From Allorhodopirellula solitaria (GTDB lineage: Bacteria > Planctomycetota > Planctomycetia > Pirellulales > Pirellulaceae), in assembly GCF_007859855.1 (NCBI RefSeq), contig NZ_SJPK01000012.1, positions 77,036-141,035 of the forward strand: 64,000 bases of DNA, given 5' to 3'. Positions 8,948 through 17,170 of the stretch are shown piece after piece (within the stretch, counting starts at the first letter, position 1; every line of letters begins with the position of its first letter). A model generated the notes under the pieces. That model worked only from the letters and a program-made list of their open reading frames with translations, searched no databases and was not told the DNA's origin. The position numbers were made by a program, and so were the translations under genes.

Positions 8948-10405
8948 TCAATAGCGGTAGTCTGCGCCGTCTCGGCTGCGTTGGCAACTCGCTTCGATCT
9001 CGGCGAGCTTCCGGCTCAGCGTCGAGGCTCGCTCGGGAAACTCGTCGGTGAGGTCGTGTTCCTCGTAAGGATCTTTGCTTAGATCGAACAGGTATCGCCT
9101 GCCGCTTTTCTTGGCCTCCTGCAGCAGCTTCCAGTCGCCTGAGATAATCGCCTTGCCATCGGTTCCCTGATAGAGCCGGCGGTATCCGAAGAACAGGTCG
9201 CGATCCGGATCCGGATCCGCACCGGTCAGCACGGGCATCAAGTCGATTCCGTCGATCGGCAGCGAACTCTTAATCGCGGACTCAACGCCGCAGGCCTGGG
9301 CGATCGTCGGCAAGAAATCGACGGTCGAGCAGCGTACATCGCTGGTGGTTCCCGCCGGGATCACACCTGGCCATTCCACACAGGCTGGCACCAAGACGCC
9401 ACCCTCGTACATCGTGTGTTTGTGACCACGAAACGGGCCCGCTGAAGCGACGCCTTTTTTCGCTAAACCATCCGACGGGCCGTTGTCGCTGCAGAACAAC
9501 ACGAGCGTGTTCTTCTCGAGATTCAGTTCACGCAGCTTCGCTCGCAGGCGACCAATCTGTTCGTCCATCGCCGTGATACAGCCATAGTAGTTTTGACGCA
9601 GCCGACCAAACTTGGAATAACGCTTTTTGTATTCCTCTCCAGCGACCACGGGTTCGTGCGGCGCGTGGAACCACACCGTGGCCAGAAACGGTTGGTCCGC
9701 GTTGGATTCGATAAACGGGATGACTCGATCCATGATGATCCGGCTATCATCCCCAGCGAGGTTCTCGGTCGCCTCCTCACCGTCCTGGACATAGGGGAAA
9801 CCACCTTTCCATGGTTCGCCAGCCTCATTGCCCCATTTGCTCCACCCCTCGGGCGTGACGGTTGGGTCCCAGGTGGGCACAGCACTCGTGGTTGCAAAGT
9901 ACTGGTCGAACCCATGATGCGATGGCGGCGAATAGAAACCTCGCGAACTGACAACATCCGGTTTGACCCAGCCGATGTGCCACTTCCCAAAGAAGCCGGT
10001 TCGATAGTCCTTCTTTTTCAGCAATTCCGGAATCGTCGTCTCGCCCACTCGCATGGCACCAGTGTGAGCAGCCAGAATCCCGAACCGGAACGGATAGCGT
10101 CCCGTTAAGCAACTGCCTCTCGTTGGTGAACAGAGCGGAGCGGCGGCGTAAAACCGGTCTAGGCGAGCACCGCCAGCGGCCATCGCGTCCAAGTTCGGTG
10201 TGTGGATATCGTCATTGCCGTTGAAACCAACATCCCCCCACCCTTGATCATCACTCATCAGCATGATCACGTTCGGAGGCGCGGACTCACGTTCAGGTTG
10301 CTCGGCGGCCTTGAGCGCAGATTGGCTCAGCCCGATCAAGCAGAAAACCCCGACACTCAGTCGAGCACCGAAACCCGATCGCTCGTTCATTCTCGATTTC
10401 ATCAT
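8948..10405 (-). CDS. Sulfatase (arylsulfatase family S1)
   Basis: 485 residues from the ATG at 10405. An exported, Ca2+-dependent sulfate ester hydrolase. After a signal peptide (about 13-35), the metal-binding strand NVIMLMSDDQGWGDVG is followed by the formylglycine motif C92-S-P-T-R, with GSCLTGRYPFRFG downstream. GKWHIG and the second metal motif CSDNGPS are present, so the active site is complete. The chosen start overlaps the stop of the upstream sulfatase by 4 bp (ATGA). The open frame runs 73 codons further upstream but inside that gene. The paired sulfatases probably act in sequence on one sulfated glycan. The substrate cannot be read from sequence. Confidence 0.9.
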   Translation of the reverse strand: MMKSRMNERSGFGARLSVGVFCLIGLSQSALKAAEQPERESAPPNVIMLMSDDQGWGDVGFNGNDDIHTPNLDAMAAGGARLDRFYAAAPLCSPTRGSCLTGRYPFRFGILAAHTGAMRVGETTIPELLKKKDYRTGFFGKWHIGWVKPDVVSSRGFYSPPSHHGFDQYFATTSAVPTWDPTVTPEGWSKWGNEAGEPWKGGFPYVQDGEEATENLAGDDSRIIMDRVIPFIESNADQPFLATVWFHAPHEPVVAGEEYKKRYSKFGRLRQNYYGCITAMDEQIGRLRAKLRELNLEKNTLVLFCSDNGPSDGLAKKGVASAGPFRGHKHTMYEGGVLVPACVEWPGVIPAGTTSDVRCSTVDFLPTIAQACGVESAIKSSLPIDGIDLMPVLTGADPDPDRDLFFGYRRLYQGTDGKAIISGDWKLLQEAKKSGRRYLFDLSKDPYEEHDLTDEFPERASTLSRKLAEIEASCQRSRDGADYRY

Positions 10406-11862
10406 TTGATTTTTTCCCCTTCGGTCAGCGTGTCGATCCACTGCGCATGTTGATTCTTGATTTCGCGATATTCCGGTTGATCGGCCAGGTTGGTCCATTC
10501 GTTGGGATCTTCGGAATGATCGTACAGTTCTTCGGAGCCGTCTCGATAACGAATGTATCGCCACCGCTCGGACCGCACCGTGTGGTTGCCTGCTTTCGTT
10601 GATGTCAGGGCTGGCCGCGTCCATGTGGCCTGGGGGTTGGTCAACAGGTCGCGGAAACTTTCGCCCTCCAGCTGGTCGGGAGCTTCGATCTCACAAAGTT
10701 CGGTGAGCGTTGGAAAGATGTCAATCAATCCGACCGTCCGATCGCAGACCTCGCCTTCGGCAGAGAGTCCCGGGACGCGAACGGCTAGAAAGCTTCGCGT
10801 GGATTCTTCCCAGGGCATCCATTTCCGCCAGTGACGTTTTTCACCCAGATGCCAGCCATGGTCGGACCACAAGACCACGATGGTGTCATTGGCGTAGGAG
10901 CTGTTCTTTAAGTGCGAGAGCACCTGGCCGATGCAGTCGTCGGTCAACGCCACACAGGCGTGGTAGGCATGCACCAGCTCGCGACGGTAGGTGGGGCTGA
11001 ACTGGTCCACGGCATCGTCAGCGATCAATTCTTGGCGATCCAGAACCCAACGGCGCCCGATCTCCGGCACGTCGTCTAAGTCATTTTTGCGTACCTCAGG
11101 CATCGTCAGCTTGTCTCGCTCAAACTGGTCAAAGTACCGCTTCGGAGCAGTCATCGGCGTGTGTGGCTTGTAGAAACCCAGGGCCAGGAAGAACGGTTTC
11201 TGGTGATCCTTGTTCAACTGTTGCTTCGCCCAGGCTGCGATTTGCTCATCGGGCATCTCACCACGCTCGATATCCAGCGCCGCCCAAGCGAGCGAGTCTT
11301 TTGCCCGACCGCCGAACTTGTTGGCAAACTGCCGCCCATCGGGTGGTTCAGGTCCCCAGCGCAGAGTCTTCGGTCCGACTTCATCCCAGTAAGCTTTTTT
11401 GCCGTGATCATTGTGGTAGATCTTACCCATGCACATCGTGCGGTAACCGTGTTCACGAAACCACAACGGCATCTGCTCAGCCGACCGGTAGGCCGGGCGA
11501 GCCTGTTTCGAGCTGTTTCCGTAGACCCCTGTCGTTGACGCATACATGCCGGTCATGACCGAGGTCCGCGACGCATTGCAGAGCGCGACCTGGCAATGGG
11601 CGTTGCGAAACAGCGTACTCTGCTTCGCAAATTCGTCCATGTTCGGAGTCTGTGCGTCCGGGTTGCCGCCGAGGCAGCCCACCCAGTCGTTGAGGTCGTC
11701 GACAGCGATGAATAAAACGTTGGGCCGCTCACCAGTTGGATCTGATGCCGACACGGAATCCGAATCGGCAGCGAGACATTCACCGTGCCAGGCGATCGCC
11801 AGCAACAGCAGGGCTATCGTTCGGCAGGCCCGAAAACACTGAGAGAAAACCGCTATCATCAT
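10402..11862 (-). CDS. Sulfatase, iduronate-2-sulfatase-like
   Basis: 486 residues with a signal peptide (about 12-32). The metal strand NVLFIAVDDLNDW and the DLNDWVGCLGG.P.A.TPN.D motif are typical of the iduronate-2-sulfatase-like group. The formylglycine motif is C95-N-A-S-R, the C-x-A-x-R variant, so it still fits FGE processing. GKIYH, KPHTPMTAP, LWSDHGWHLGEK and a C-terminal ELYDHSEDPNEWTNLA block complete the fold. It lies 3 bp after the small lipoprotein gene and overlaps the next sulfatase by 4 bp. The three genes, with the DUF1559 gene upstream, form an operon-like run. Confidence 0.9.
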   Translation of the reverse strand: MMIAVFSQCFRACRTIALLLLAIAWHGECLAADSDSVSASDPTGERPNVLFIAVDDLNDWVGCLGGNPDAQTPNMDEFAKQSTLFRNAHCQVALCNASRTSVMTGMYASTTGVYGNSSKQARPAYRSAEQMPLWFREHGYRTMCMGKIYHNDHGKKAYWDEVGPKTLRWGPEPPDGRQFANKFGGRAKDSLAWAALDIERGEMPDEQIAAWAKQQLNKDHQKPFFLALGFYKPHTPMTAPKRYFDQFERDKLTMPEVRKNDLDDVPEIGRRWVLDRQELIADDAVDQFSPTYRRELVHAYHACVALTDDCIGQVLSHLKNSSYANDTIVVLWSDHGWHLGEKRHWRKWMPWEESTRSFLAVRVPGLSAEGEVCDRTVGLIDIFPTLTELCEIEAPDQLEGESFRDLLTNPQATWTRPALTSTKAGNHTVRSERWRYIRYRDGSEELYDHSEDPNEWTNLADQPEYREIKNQHAQWIDTLTEGEKIK

Positions 11863-11865
11863 CGA

Positions 11866-12060
11866 TCAACCTTCTTCTGCGTTGGCTTTTGCTTGAGACG
11901 CTTCTAGCTGCTGTTGATAGGAATCGATGTCACTTTGGGAGACGTCCTGCGACAGCGAGTTGTCTGAGTTACCGCACCCAGTCTGGATGCAGAGGGCGAC
12001 ACTGAGGCTGAGCAGAGCAAGCGCCCCAACGTATGGGCGAGAGGAGATCTGACGTTTCAT
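11866..12060 (-). CDS. Small lipoprotein
   Basis: 64 residues from the ATG at 12060. A lysine/arginine start (MKRQ), a hydrophobic core and a lipobox-like IQTGC (Cys29) indicate a lipoprotein signal. The mature part is about 35 residues, acidic, Gln/Ser-rich and probably helical (DIDSYQQQLEASQAKAN). Planctomycetes often place such short lipoproteins directly after DUF1559 genes, as here. The open frame extends 20 codons further up, but those residues have no signal character. Function unknown. Confidence 0.65.
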   Translation of the reverse strand: MKRQISSRPYVGALALLSLSVALCIQTGCGNSDNSLSQDVSQSDIDSYQQQLEASQAKANAEEG

Positions 12061-12150
12061 GGGTAGAAGGATCCGGAGAGAAAGAGTCGTAATGAAAATG
12101 GATGGAACCTGAGCGAGCATCGGTTGGACGTACGTGTGAGACTTCCTGTG

Positions 12151-13377
12151 CTAGAAATCTTCGATTAATTCACGGGCGGCCCGAGTTCCCAGGCCTCCCC
12201 ACAATCCGTAGGGGCTCGCTGCACCTGGATTGTTGCCCGACCAGATCATTGGGGCCCGAGAATTCCCGGCGTCAATGGACTCGGTAACAAATTTCACAGC
12301 ACCGTCGCCCATCAACACGTGAACGCCGCCTTGATGCCGGCTCGAGGTCGACCCCAGCGTACTGGAGGTCAAACTGATCCCGCAGGTTTCCGAATTCGGC
12401 GGTCGCACTGTGTAAAATCCGCAAAAGTTAGGAAGATAGTCCGCCCAGCGAAAACCGCGACCGGCAATCGCATCATACAGGTTGGAACTTGGATTCCAAA
12501 ACTGAGGGCGTTCAGGATTTATCAACGGGGTGGTGTCGTCGCTGCAAAAAGCAGGGTTCTGAAGAATACTGCTTTGATCGGAGCTCCCTCCGATGTCGTA
12601 ACCAATCGTTCGAGCATCGTTGTCTCCGAGGTCGGTTGCGATCTCTCCGGCGCAGATCGTATTGGACAGACCATCAAGGATATCGCGGAAACGACTGCTT
12701 TGATGGATTTTGAAAAAGCCGCGGTTCTTCGCAAGAGCTGCCTGTGCGAAAGCGGAGTCGGCCTGATAGGGAACCGGTTCGTTATTGCGAACCTTCAACG
12801 CTCCGTCGCGGCCATCGAGAAAGCAGTCGCCCAGGTTGGCAGCGTAATTAGTACGTCCCAGTGCGGGCAATCCGACACCTGGGTCACTTGGGCATCGCAG
12901 GGCAGGGATATTGGTGAACCAGGGGATGTAATTGATCTCTTCCGGGGTTGGCCCCATCGCAGGCCACGGGTTTCCCACCACCCCGCGGACCGCCGATGCG
13001 TTCCCATCGGTGCGAACGGTGCTGGGGTTGGAGATCTGGCTCCACAGGGCCTGCTGCTCCATGAACGGAAGGATCCCCACGAGAAAGCTGAGACGCCGAT
13101 TCGAGGCGTCATTGCGGTCTAGCCAAATATTTCTCCCAGAGGTCGGGTGAGTCCCCGCCCCGTGAATGGGCAGTTGTTGGTAGGCGGAGTGGTAGTTGTG
13201 AACGGCCAGACCGATTTGCTTGAAATTATTGCTGCAGCTCATCCGGCGAGCGGCTTCGCGAGCCGCCTGCACGGCGGGCAATAGCAAACCAACCAGCACG
13301 CCGATGATGGCGATCACAACCAACAATTCTACCAGGGTGAAACCTGCCGGCCCGCGATGACGGAGTCGAGAACGCAT
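12151..13377 (-). CDS. DUF1559 protein with type IV pilin-like N-terminus
   Basis: 408 residues. The N-terminus carries a prepilin cleavage/methylation motif: basic leader MRSRLRHRGPA, then G|FTLVELLVVIAIIG and a hydrophobic helix. LPAVQAAREAARRMSC.NN.KQ.GLA.HNYH follows, the DUF1559 (SBP_bac_10) signature. The C-terminal GGVHVLMGDGAVKFV...I element is the family end motif. The start at 13377 has an AAGGAA ribosome site; the 105 open codons upstream lack the motif and cross into the divergent ECF sigma promoter region. DUF1559 proteins are highly amplified in planctomycetes and thought to be surface pseudopilins. Here the gene heads the lipoprotein-sulfatase run. Confidence 0.9.
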   Translation of the reverse strand: MRSRLRHRGPAGFTLVELLVVIAIIGVLVGLLLPAVQAAREAARRMSCSNNFKQIGLAVHNYHSAYQQLPIHGAGTHPTSGRNIWLDRNDASNRRLSFLVGILPFMEQQALWSQISNPSTVRTDGNASAVRGVVGNPWPAMGPTPEEINYIPWFTNIPALRCPSDPGVGLPALGRTNYAANLGDCFLDGRDGALKVRNNEPVPYQADSAFAQAALAKNRGFFKIHQSSRFRDILDGLSNTICAGEIATDLGDNDARTIGYDIGGSSDQSSILQNPAFCSDDTTPLINPERPQFWNPSSNLYDAIAGRGFRWADYLPNFCGFYTVRPPNSETCGISLTSSTLGSTSSRHQGGVHVLMGDGAVKFVTESIDAGNSRAPMIWSGNNPGAASPYGLWGGLGTRAARELIEDF

Positions 13378-13695
13378 AAGGGTGTTCCTTCGGGAAAAGA
13401 TTATTAAAAAAAGAGGATAAAATGTGATCCGACGCGTTCGTCGGGGAACGTCAAGGTGCATAGGGAGCCAGCACCCTCTTCGAAAACGCCGTACACCGGG
13501 GCGCAAGGGGAAAGGGCAGACCACTATCCCGTTTGGACAAGAAAAAGTGAATTCCGCCAGGAAAAGTCTGCAGGTCGCTTCATTTCTTGGGCAGACCGGG
13601 ATTTCTGTCCATTTCCGGGACTGAAATGCCCTTGTACGATGGGCGGTGTTCCATTCGCGCAACCCTTCACTCCGCTCGTCCAGCAGGTGCACGCC
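13378..13695. promoter_or_regulatory. Divergent control region between DUF1559 operon and ECF sigma operon
   Basis: About 318 bp separate the DUF1559 start from the ECF sigma start. Both transcription units of this polysaccharide module must start here, which fits a shared, possibly self-regulated control region. An A-rich stretch lies near 13400-13415 just upstream of the DUF1559 ribosome site. I could not identify a specific ECF promoter element. Confidence 0.4.
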
Positions 13696-14229
13696 ATGTC
13701 ATTGGATTCCGACCACTCTGAGTTCGCCCGGCTGATTGCACAGCACCAGCGGTCAGTGCAGGGATACATCCTTGCCAACGTGCCCAGTTGGAGTGATGCG
13801 GACGAGATCTGGCAGGAAACGAGCGTCCGACTTTGGCTGGAGTTTGACAAGTTCGAACCCGGATCCAACTTCTCAGCCTGGGCGATTCGCGTTGCTCACT
13901 TTGAAATCCTGACTTGGCGAAAAAAAGCCAGCCGAAGCCGGCTTATCTTTGGTGATGACCTCATCGAATGCCTCGCAAGCGAACAGGGCGGCTTCGCATC
14001 GCCGCATGGCGACGAGCGGCTCAAGGCACTCGACCATTGTCTTGAACATTGCCCGCCGCACCAGCGCGACCTGTTGTCGCGGTTCTACGAACCGGGCCGG
14101 CAAGTCGAACAGGTCGCCGTCACAATGAAGTGCAGCGTCGACGCTGTCTACAAGTCCGTACAGCGAATTCGCAGATCGCTCCGATTCTGCATCGAACACC
14201 AACTTCAACACGCGGGAGTATCTTCCTGA
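13696..14229 (+). CDS. ECF-type RNA polymerase sigma factor
   Basis: 177 residues. Region 2 (about 8-75) contains the core-binding DADEIWQETSVRLWLEFDKFEPGSNFSAWAIRVAHFEILTW..K pattern. Region 4 (about 115-170) has the helix-turn-helix QVEQVAVTMKCSVDAVYKSVQRIRRSL. It belongs to the Rhodopirellula/planctomycete ECF type by its layout with a FecR partner. The start is set at MSLDSDHSEF; the long upstream extension has no sigma features. Its TGA overlaps the next gene's ATG by one base (TGATG), tying synthesis of sigma and regulator together. It probably controls the flanking sulfatase and agarase-like genes. Confidence 0.88.
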   Translation: MSLDSDHSEFARLIAQHQRSVQGYILANVPSWSDADEIWQETSVRLWLEFDKFEPGSNFSAWAIRVAHFEILTWRKKASRSRLIFGDDLIECLASEQGGFASPHGDERLKALDHCLEHCPPHQRDLLSRFYEPGRQVEQVAVTMKCSVDAVYKSVQRIRRSLRFCIEHQLQHAGVSS

Positions 14230-15686
14230 TGAATACCTCCGATGACTCACGACCGTTTGACCTCGTCCACGAACTGGTTACCAAGCAACTCGAAGGTTCA
14301 GCGACGGAGGCCGACCAGCAGCAATTAGCAGCCGCTGTCACCGGCGACACCGATGTGCGGCGCGAGTACATTGAGTACATGCAGGAAACGGCTCACATCG
14401 CTTCGAGATTGGTTCATCCTCAGCCCACCAAGTCGATGGCGAATTCACAGGTTTTGGAAGCCTTTGATTCAGCGGACCTGGCCGGGACCACTCACCAATC
14501 AGGGCGATCGTTCAGCCCAGCAATCGCGGTCAGCGCTGTCGTTTTGCTAGCAGCCTCGTTGGCGATTTGGCAGGTCTTTGTTGGCCAACAGACCCCGGCT
14601 ACTCCGACGCTCATTGCCAATCAATCCCACGTCGCGACATTGATTCACAGTGCCGGCGTGGTCTGGGACAGTCAGCACCGGGCGGTCGACGAACTGAGCC
14701 GTGTATCGATTGGGCAAAAGCTTTGCATTCATGAAGGGACGTTGAAGCTCGTGTTTGATTCAGGCGTCGAAGCGTTGCTGCTGGCTCCCTGCCTGATGGA
14801 AGTCCAGGACCGGGACCGGGTGTACTGTACCTACGGTCGTATCGCGGCGAAGGCGGGACCGCACGGCAGCGGGTTTGTGATCGACACCCCGGTAGCTCGA
14901 GTCACCGACCTGGGTACGGAGTTCGGTGTCGCCATCAGTGACTCGGGTGAAACCGAGGTTGCCGTCTTCGAAGGCGAGGTCGACGTTGAACTGGGGTCTG
15001 CCGATCAGCGTCGCCAGCAAACGGTCTCCACCAAACGCGAACACCTCGTTCAAGGCCAAGCGACTCGGGTAGGCCGCGATGGCCGATCTCGTCGGATCCA
15101 ATCGATCGATAATCAACGACTCCCAGGCGTCCGCGACCTTGCCCCGCTACACTCCAAAAGCCCAGTCATCGCAGCGGTCCGAGATAACCTGAGCGAGCGT
15201 CGCCCTGAAAGCCGTATGTTCTACCGGATCGTCCATGCTGGCCTGCGGGAAGACTGCAAAGCATTTGTCGACCGAGATCACCAATGGAACGGCGTCAGCG
15301 AAGACGGGATCCCAACCGATCTGATTGGTGCCGACTACGTCATGCCTTTCAACGACGATAAGTTCGCCGACGATCTGGAGGTCCGAGTCACTGTGGCCCA
15401 GCCGGCTACGGTTTACCTGTTCTTCAACGACAACATTGCCGTGCCGCCGTGGCTCGCCGACAAATTCCAAGACACAGGCATCGACCTCGGCCTCGATGAG
15501 GCAGCACACCGTTTCAATCACTCCAGACGACTCGCCGTCGGCCCGGCGGCCAGCATCGATCGAACCTTCTCGATTTGGAAATGCGTTGTCGATGAACCCC
15601 AGGATTTGGTGCTCGGTTCCTTCGAGCGTCCCGACGACGTCCAATTGGGATACAACATGTACGGTATCGCTGCGGTCGCCCAGTAG
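14229..15686 (+). CDS. FecR-domain membrane protein (likely anti-sigma/sensor)
   Basis: 485 residues. The N-terminal about 95 residues are cytosolic and helical (ATEADQQQLAAAVTGDTDVRREY, the planctomycete FecR N-domain), and probably bind the sigma factor. One membrane helix lies at about 98-117. A FecR beta-domain follows (about 150-290) with GTLKLVFDSGVEALLLAP, DTPVARVTDLGTEFGV and VAVFEGEVDVEL. The last 150 residues form an extracytoplasmic beta-rich domain of unknown ligand. The start overlaps the sigma stop by one base. In this arrangement the outer domain may sense a glycan or its product; that is inference. Confidence 0.85.
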   Translation: MNTSDDSRPFDLVHELVTKQLEGSATEADQQQLAAAVTGDTDVRREYIEYMQETAHIASRLVHPQPTKSMANSQVLEAFDSADLAGTTHQSGRSFSPAIAVSAVVLLAASLAIWQVFVGQQTPATPTLIANQSHVATLIHSAGVVWDSQHRAVDELSRVSIGQKLCIHEGTLKLVFDSGVEALLLAPCLMEVQDRDRVYCTYGRIAAKAGPHGSGFVIDTPVARVTDLGTEFGVAISDSGETEVAVFEGEVDVELGSADQRRQQTVSTKREHLVQGQATRVGRDGRSRRIQSIDNQRLPGVRDLAPLHSKSPVIAAVRDNLSERRPESRMFYRIVHAGLREDCKAFVDRDHQWNGVSEDGIPTDLIGADYVMPFNDDKFADDLEVRVTVAQPATVYLFFNDNIAVPPWLADKFQDTGIDLGLDEAAHRFNHSRRLAVGPAASIDRTFSIWKCVVDEPQDLVLGSFERPDDVQLGYNMYGIAAVAQ

Positions 15687-15776
15687 GGCTTCCCAGTCAT
15701 GACGACGCCCCCTTGGGTCTCACTTGGATGTCCGTATCCCCTTCCTTTTTTTGCGCTGCCGAACCACCTTGGTTTT

Positions 15777-17156
15777 ATGAATTACCAAAACGCATTCCGG
15801 TCCCGAGTTACCGCTGCCGCTGTCCTGCTGGCAGTGACGATGCCATTGGCTTCCCATGCGGAGACCACGATGGTCATGGCCAAGCCCAAGCCGCACCACA
15901 GTTGGCGTGAGCGACCAACACGAACCGTTGCCCTGCTCGATGGTTTTCAGGCCAAACCGATCCAACGCAACCAGTACGGAAGCCGAATGGATCAACGAGA
16001 AGAATCAACTGGCTTTTTCTATACAGCTCAGCTGGATGGGCGGTGGTGGATCATCGACCCAGAAGGCTATCGCCACATCAATCGTGGCGTTGTCTCGGTC
16101 AAGATCGGGACTGGCCCGGCACAGAAAGAAGCCTTCGATCACGCGTTTAAAAGCAAACAGCAATGGGCAGCCCAGACAGTCGCTCTGCTTCGCGAAAATG
16201 GGTTCACTGGCACAGGCTCCTGGACATCGGACACGCCGATCCAAAAAGCCAGTGATGGAGTCAGCTACTGCGTCAACTGGAACTTCATGACAACGTTCAG
16301 TAGAGGCCGAACCCGACGCGGTTCAGGACACGCCAACTATCCCGGTGACTGTATCCTCGTGTTCGATCCAGGGTGGGAGGAGTTCTGCGATCAGCATGCC
16401 GAGAAGAACCTGCCCGAATTCCGGGACGATCCCAATCTGCTGGGTTATTTCTTCGACAATGAGCTGCCGCTGAAACCCAACATGATCTCGCGATACCTGA
16501 AACTCAACGAACGCGACCATGGTTATCGTGCCGCAGCGGCGTTTTTACAGAATCGTCACGGGGCCGATGCCTCGGAGACTGATCTCACCGAAACGGATCG
16601 TCAAGAATTCGACGACCTCGTGATGGAGAAATACGTTGGTACGGTCGCCCGAGCGATCCGCCGTGTTGACGCCAACCACATGCTGCTGGGACCACGACTC
16701 TACTCGGCCAATACATCGTATGACGTTCTCGGAAAATACATCGATGCGTTCTGTTACAACCTCTACGGAAAATGGTCGCCTGCGAAGAAGGCGACGGAGT
16801 TGGCCAATGCGATCGGCAAACCGTTGATCGTGACGGAATTTTACACCAAAGGGATGGACGCCCCCGGGCTGACTAATGACAGCGGGGCGGGTTGGTGCGT
16901 GCCGACCCAAGCCGATCGCGGGCGGTTCTACCAGAATTTCTGCATCGATTTGATCGAGTCAAAAATCTGTGTCGGCTGGCACTGGTTCAAATACCAAGAC
17001 AACGATCCTACCGACAAAACCAAGGACCCTTCAAACCTGCATTCCAACAAGGGAATCCTGAACAATCAGTACGAACCCTATTCGCCACTGTTGTCACGGA
17101 TGAGGGAACTCAATACGCAGGTCTATTCCCTGGCCGATCATTTCGATCAGCCGTAA
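15777..17156 (+). CDS. Agarase-like glycoside hydrolase (clan GH-A)
   Basis: 459 residues with a signal peptide (about 8-28, ASHA). The body resembles planctomycete proteins annotated as agarases. WWIIDPEGYRHINRGVVS forms the first strand. LLGYFFDNELPL puts the acid/base candidate Glu229 in the clan GH-A Asn-Glu pair. LIVTEFYTKG provides the nucleophile candidate Glu354. VGWHWFKYQDND closes the barrel. Closest in feel to GH50/GH86-type beta-agarases, but the family number needs a profile search. The start MNYQNAF is chosen because it gives a normal signal peptide. It lies 90 bp after the FecR gene, in a module with two sulfatases, so a sulfated galactan is a likely substrate. Confidence 0.7.
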   Translation: MNYQNAFRSRVTAAAVLLAVTMPLASHAETTMVMAKPKPHHSWRERPTRTVALLDGFQAKPIQRNQYGSRMDQREESTGFFYTAQLDGRWWIIDPEGYRHINRGVVSVKIGTGPAQKEAFDHAFKSKQQWAAQTVALLRENGFTGTGSWTSDTPIQKASDGVSYCVNWNFMTTFSRGRTRRGSGHANYPGDCILVFDPGWEEFCDQHAEKNLPEFRDDPNLLGYFFDNELPLKPNMISRYLKLNERDHGYRAAAAFLQNRHGADASETDLTETDRQEFDDLVMEKYVGTVARAIRRVDANHMLLGPRLYSANTSYDVLGKYIDAFCYNLYGKWSPAKKATELANAIGKPLIVTEFYTKGMDAPGLTNDSGAGWCVPTQADRGRFYQNFCIDLIESKICVGWHWFKYQDNDPTDKTKDPSNLHSNKGILNNQYEPYSPLLSRMRELNTQVYSLADHFDQP

Positions 17157-17170
17157 TCGTTCAGTAGCCG

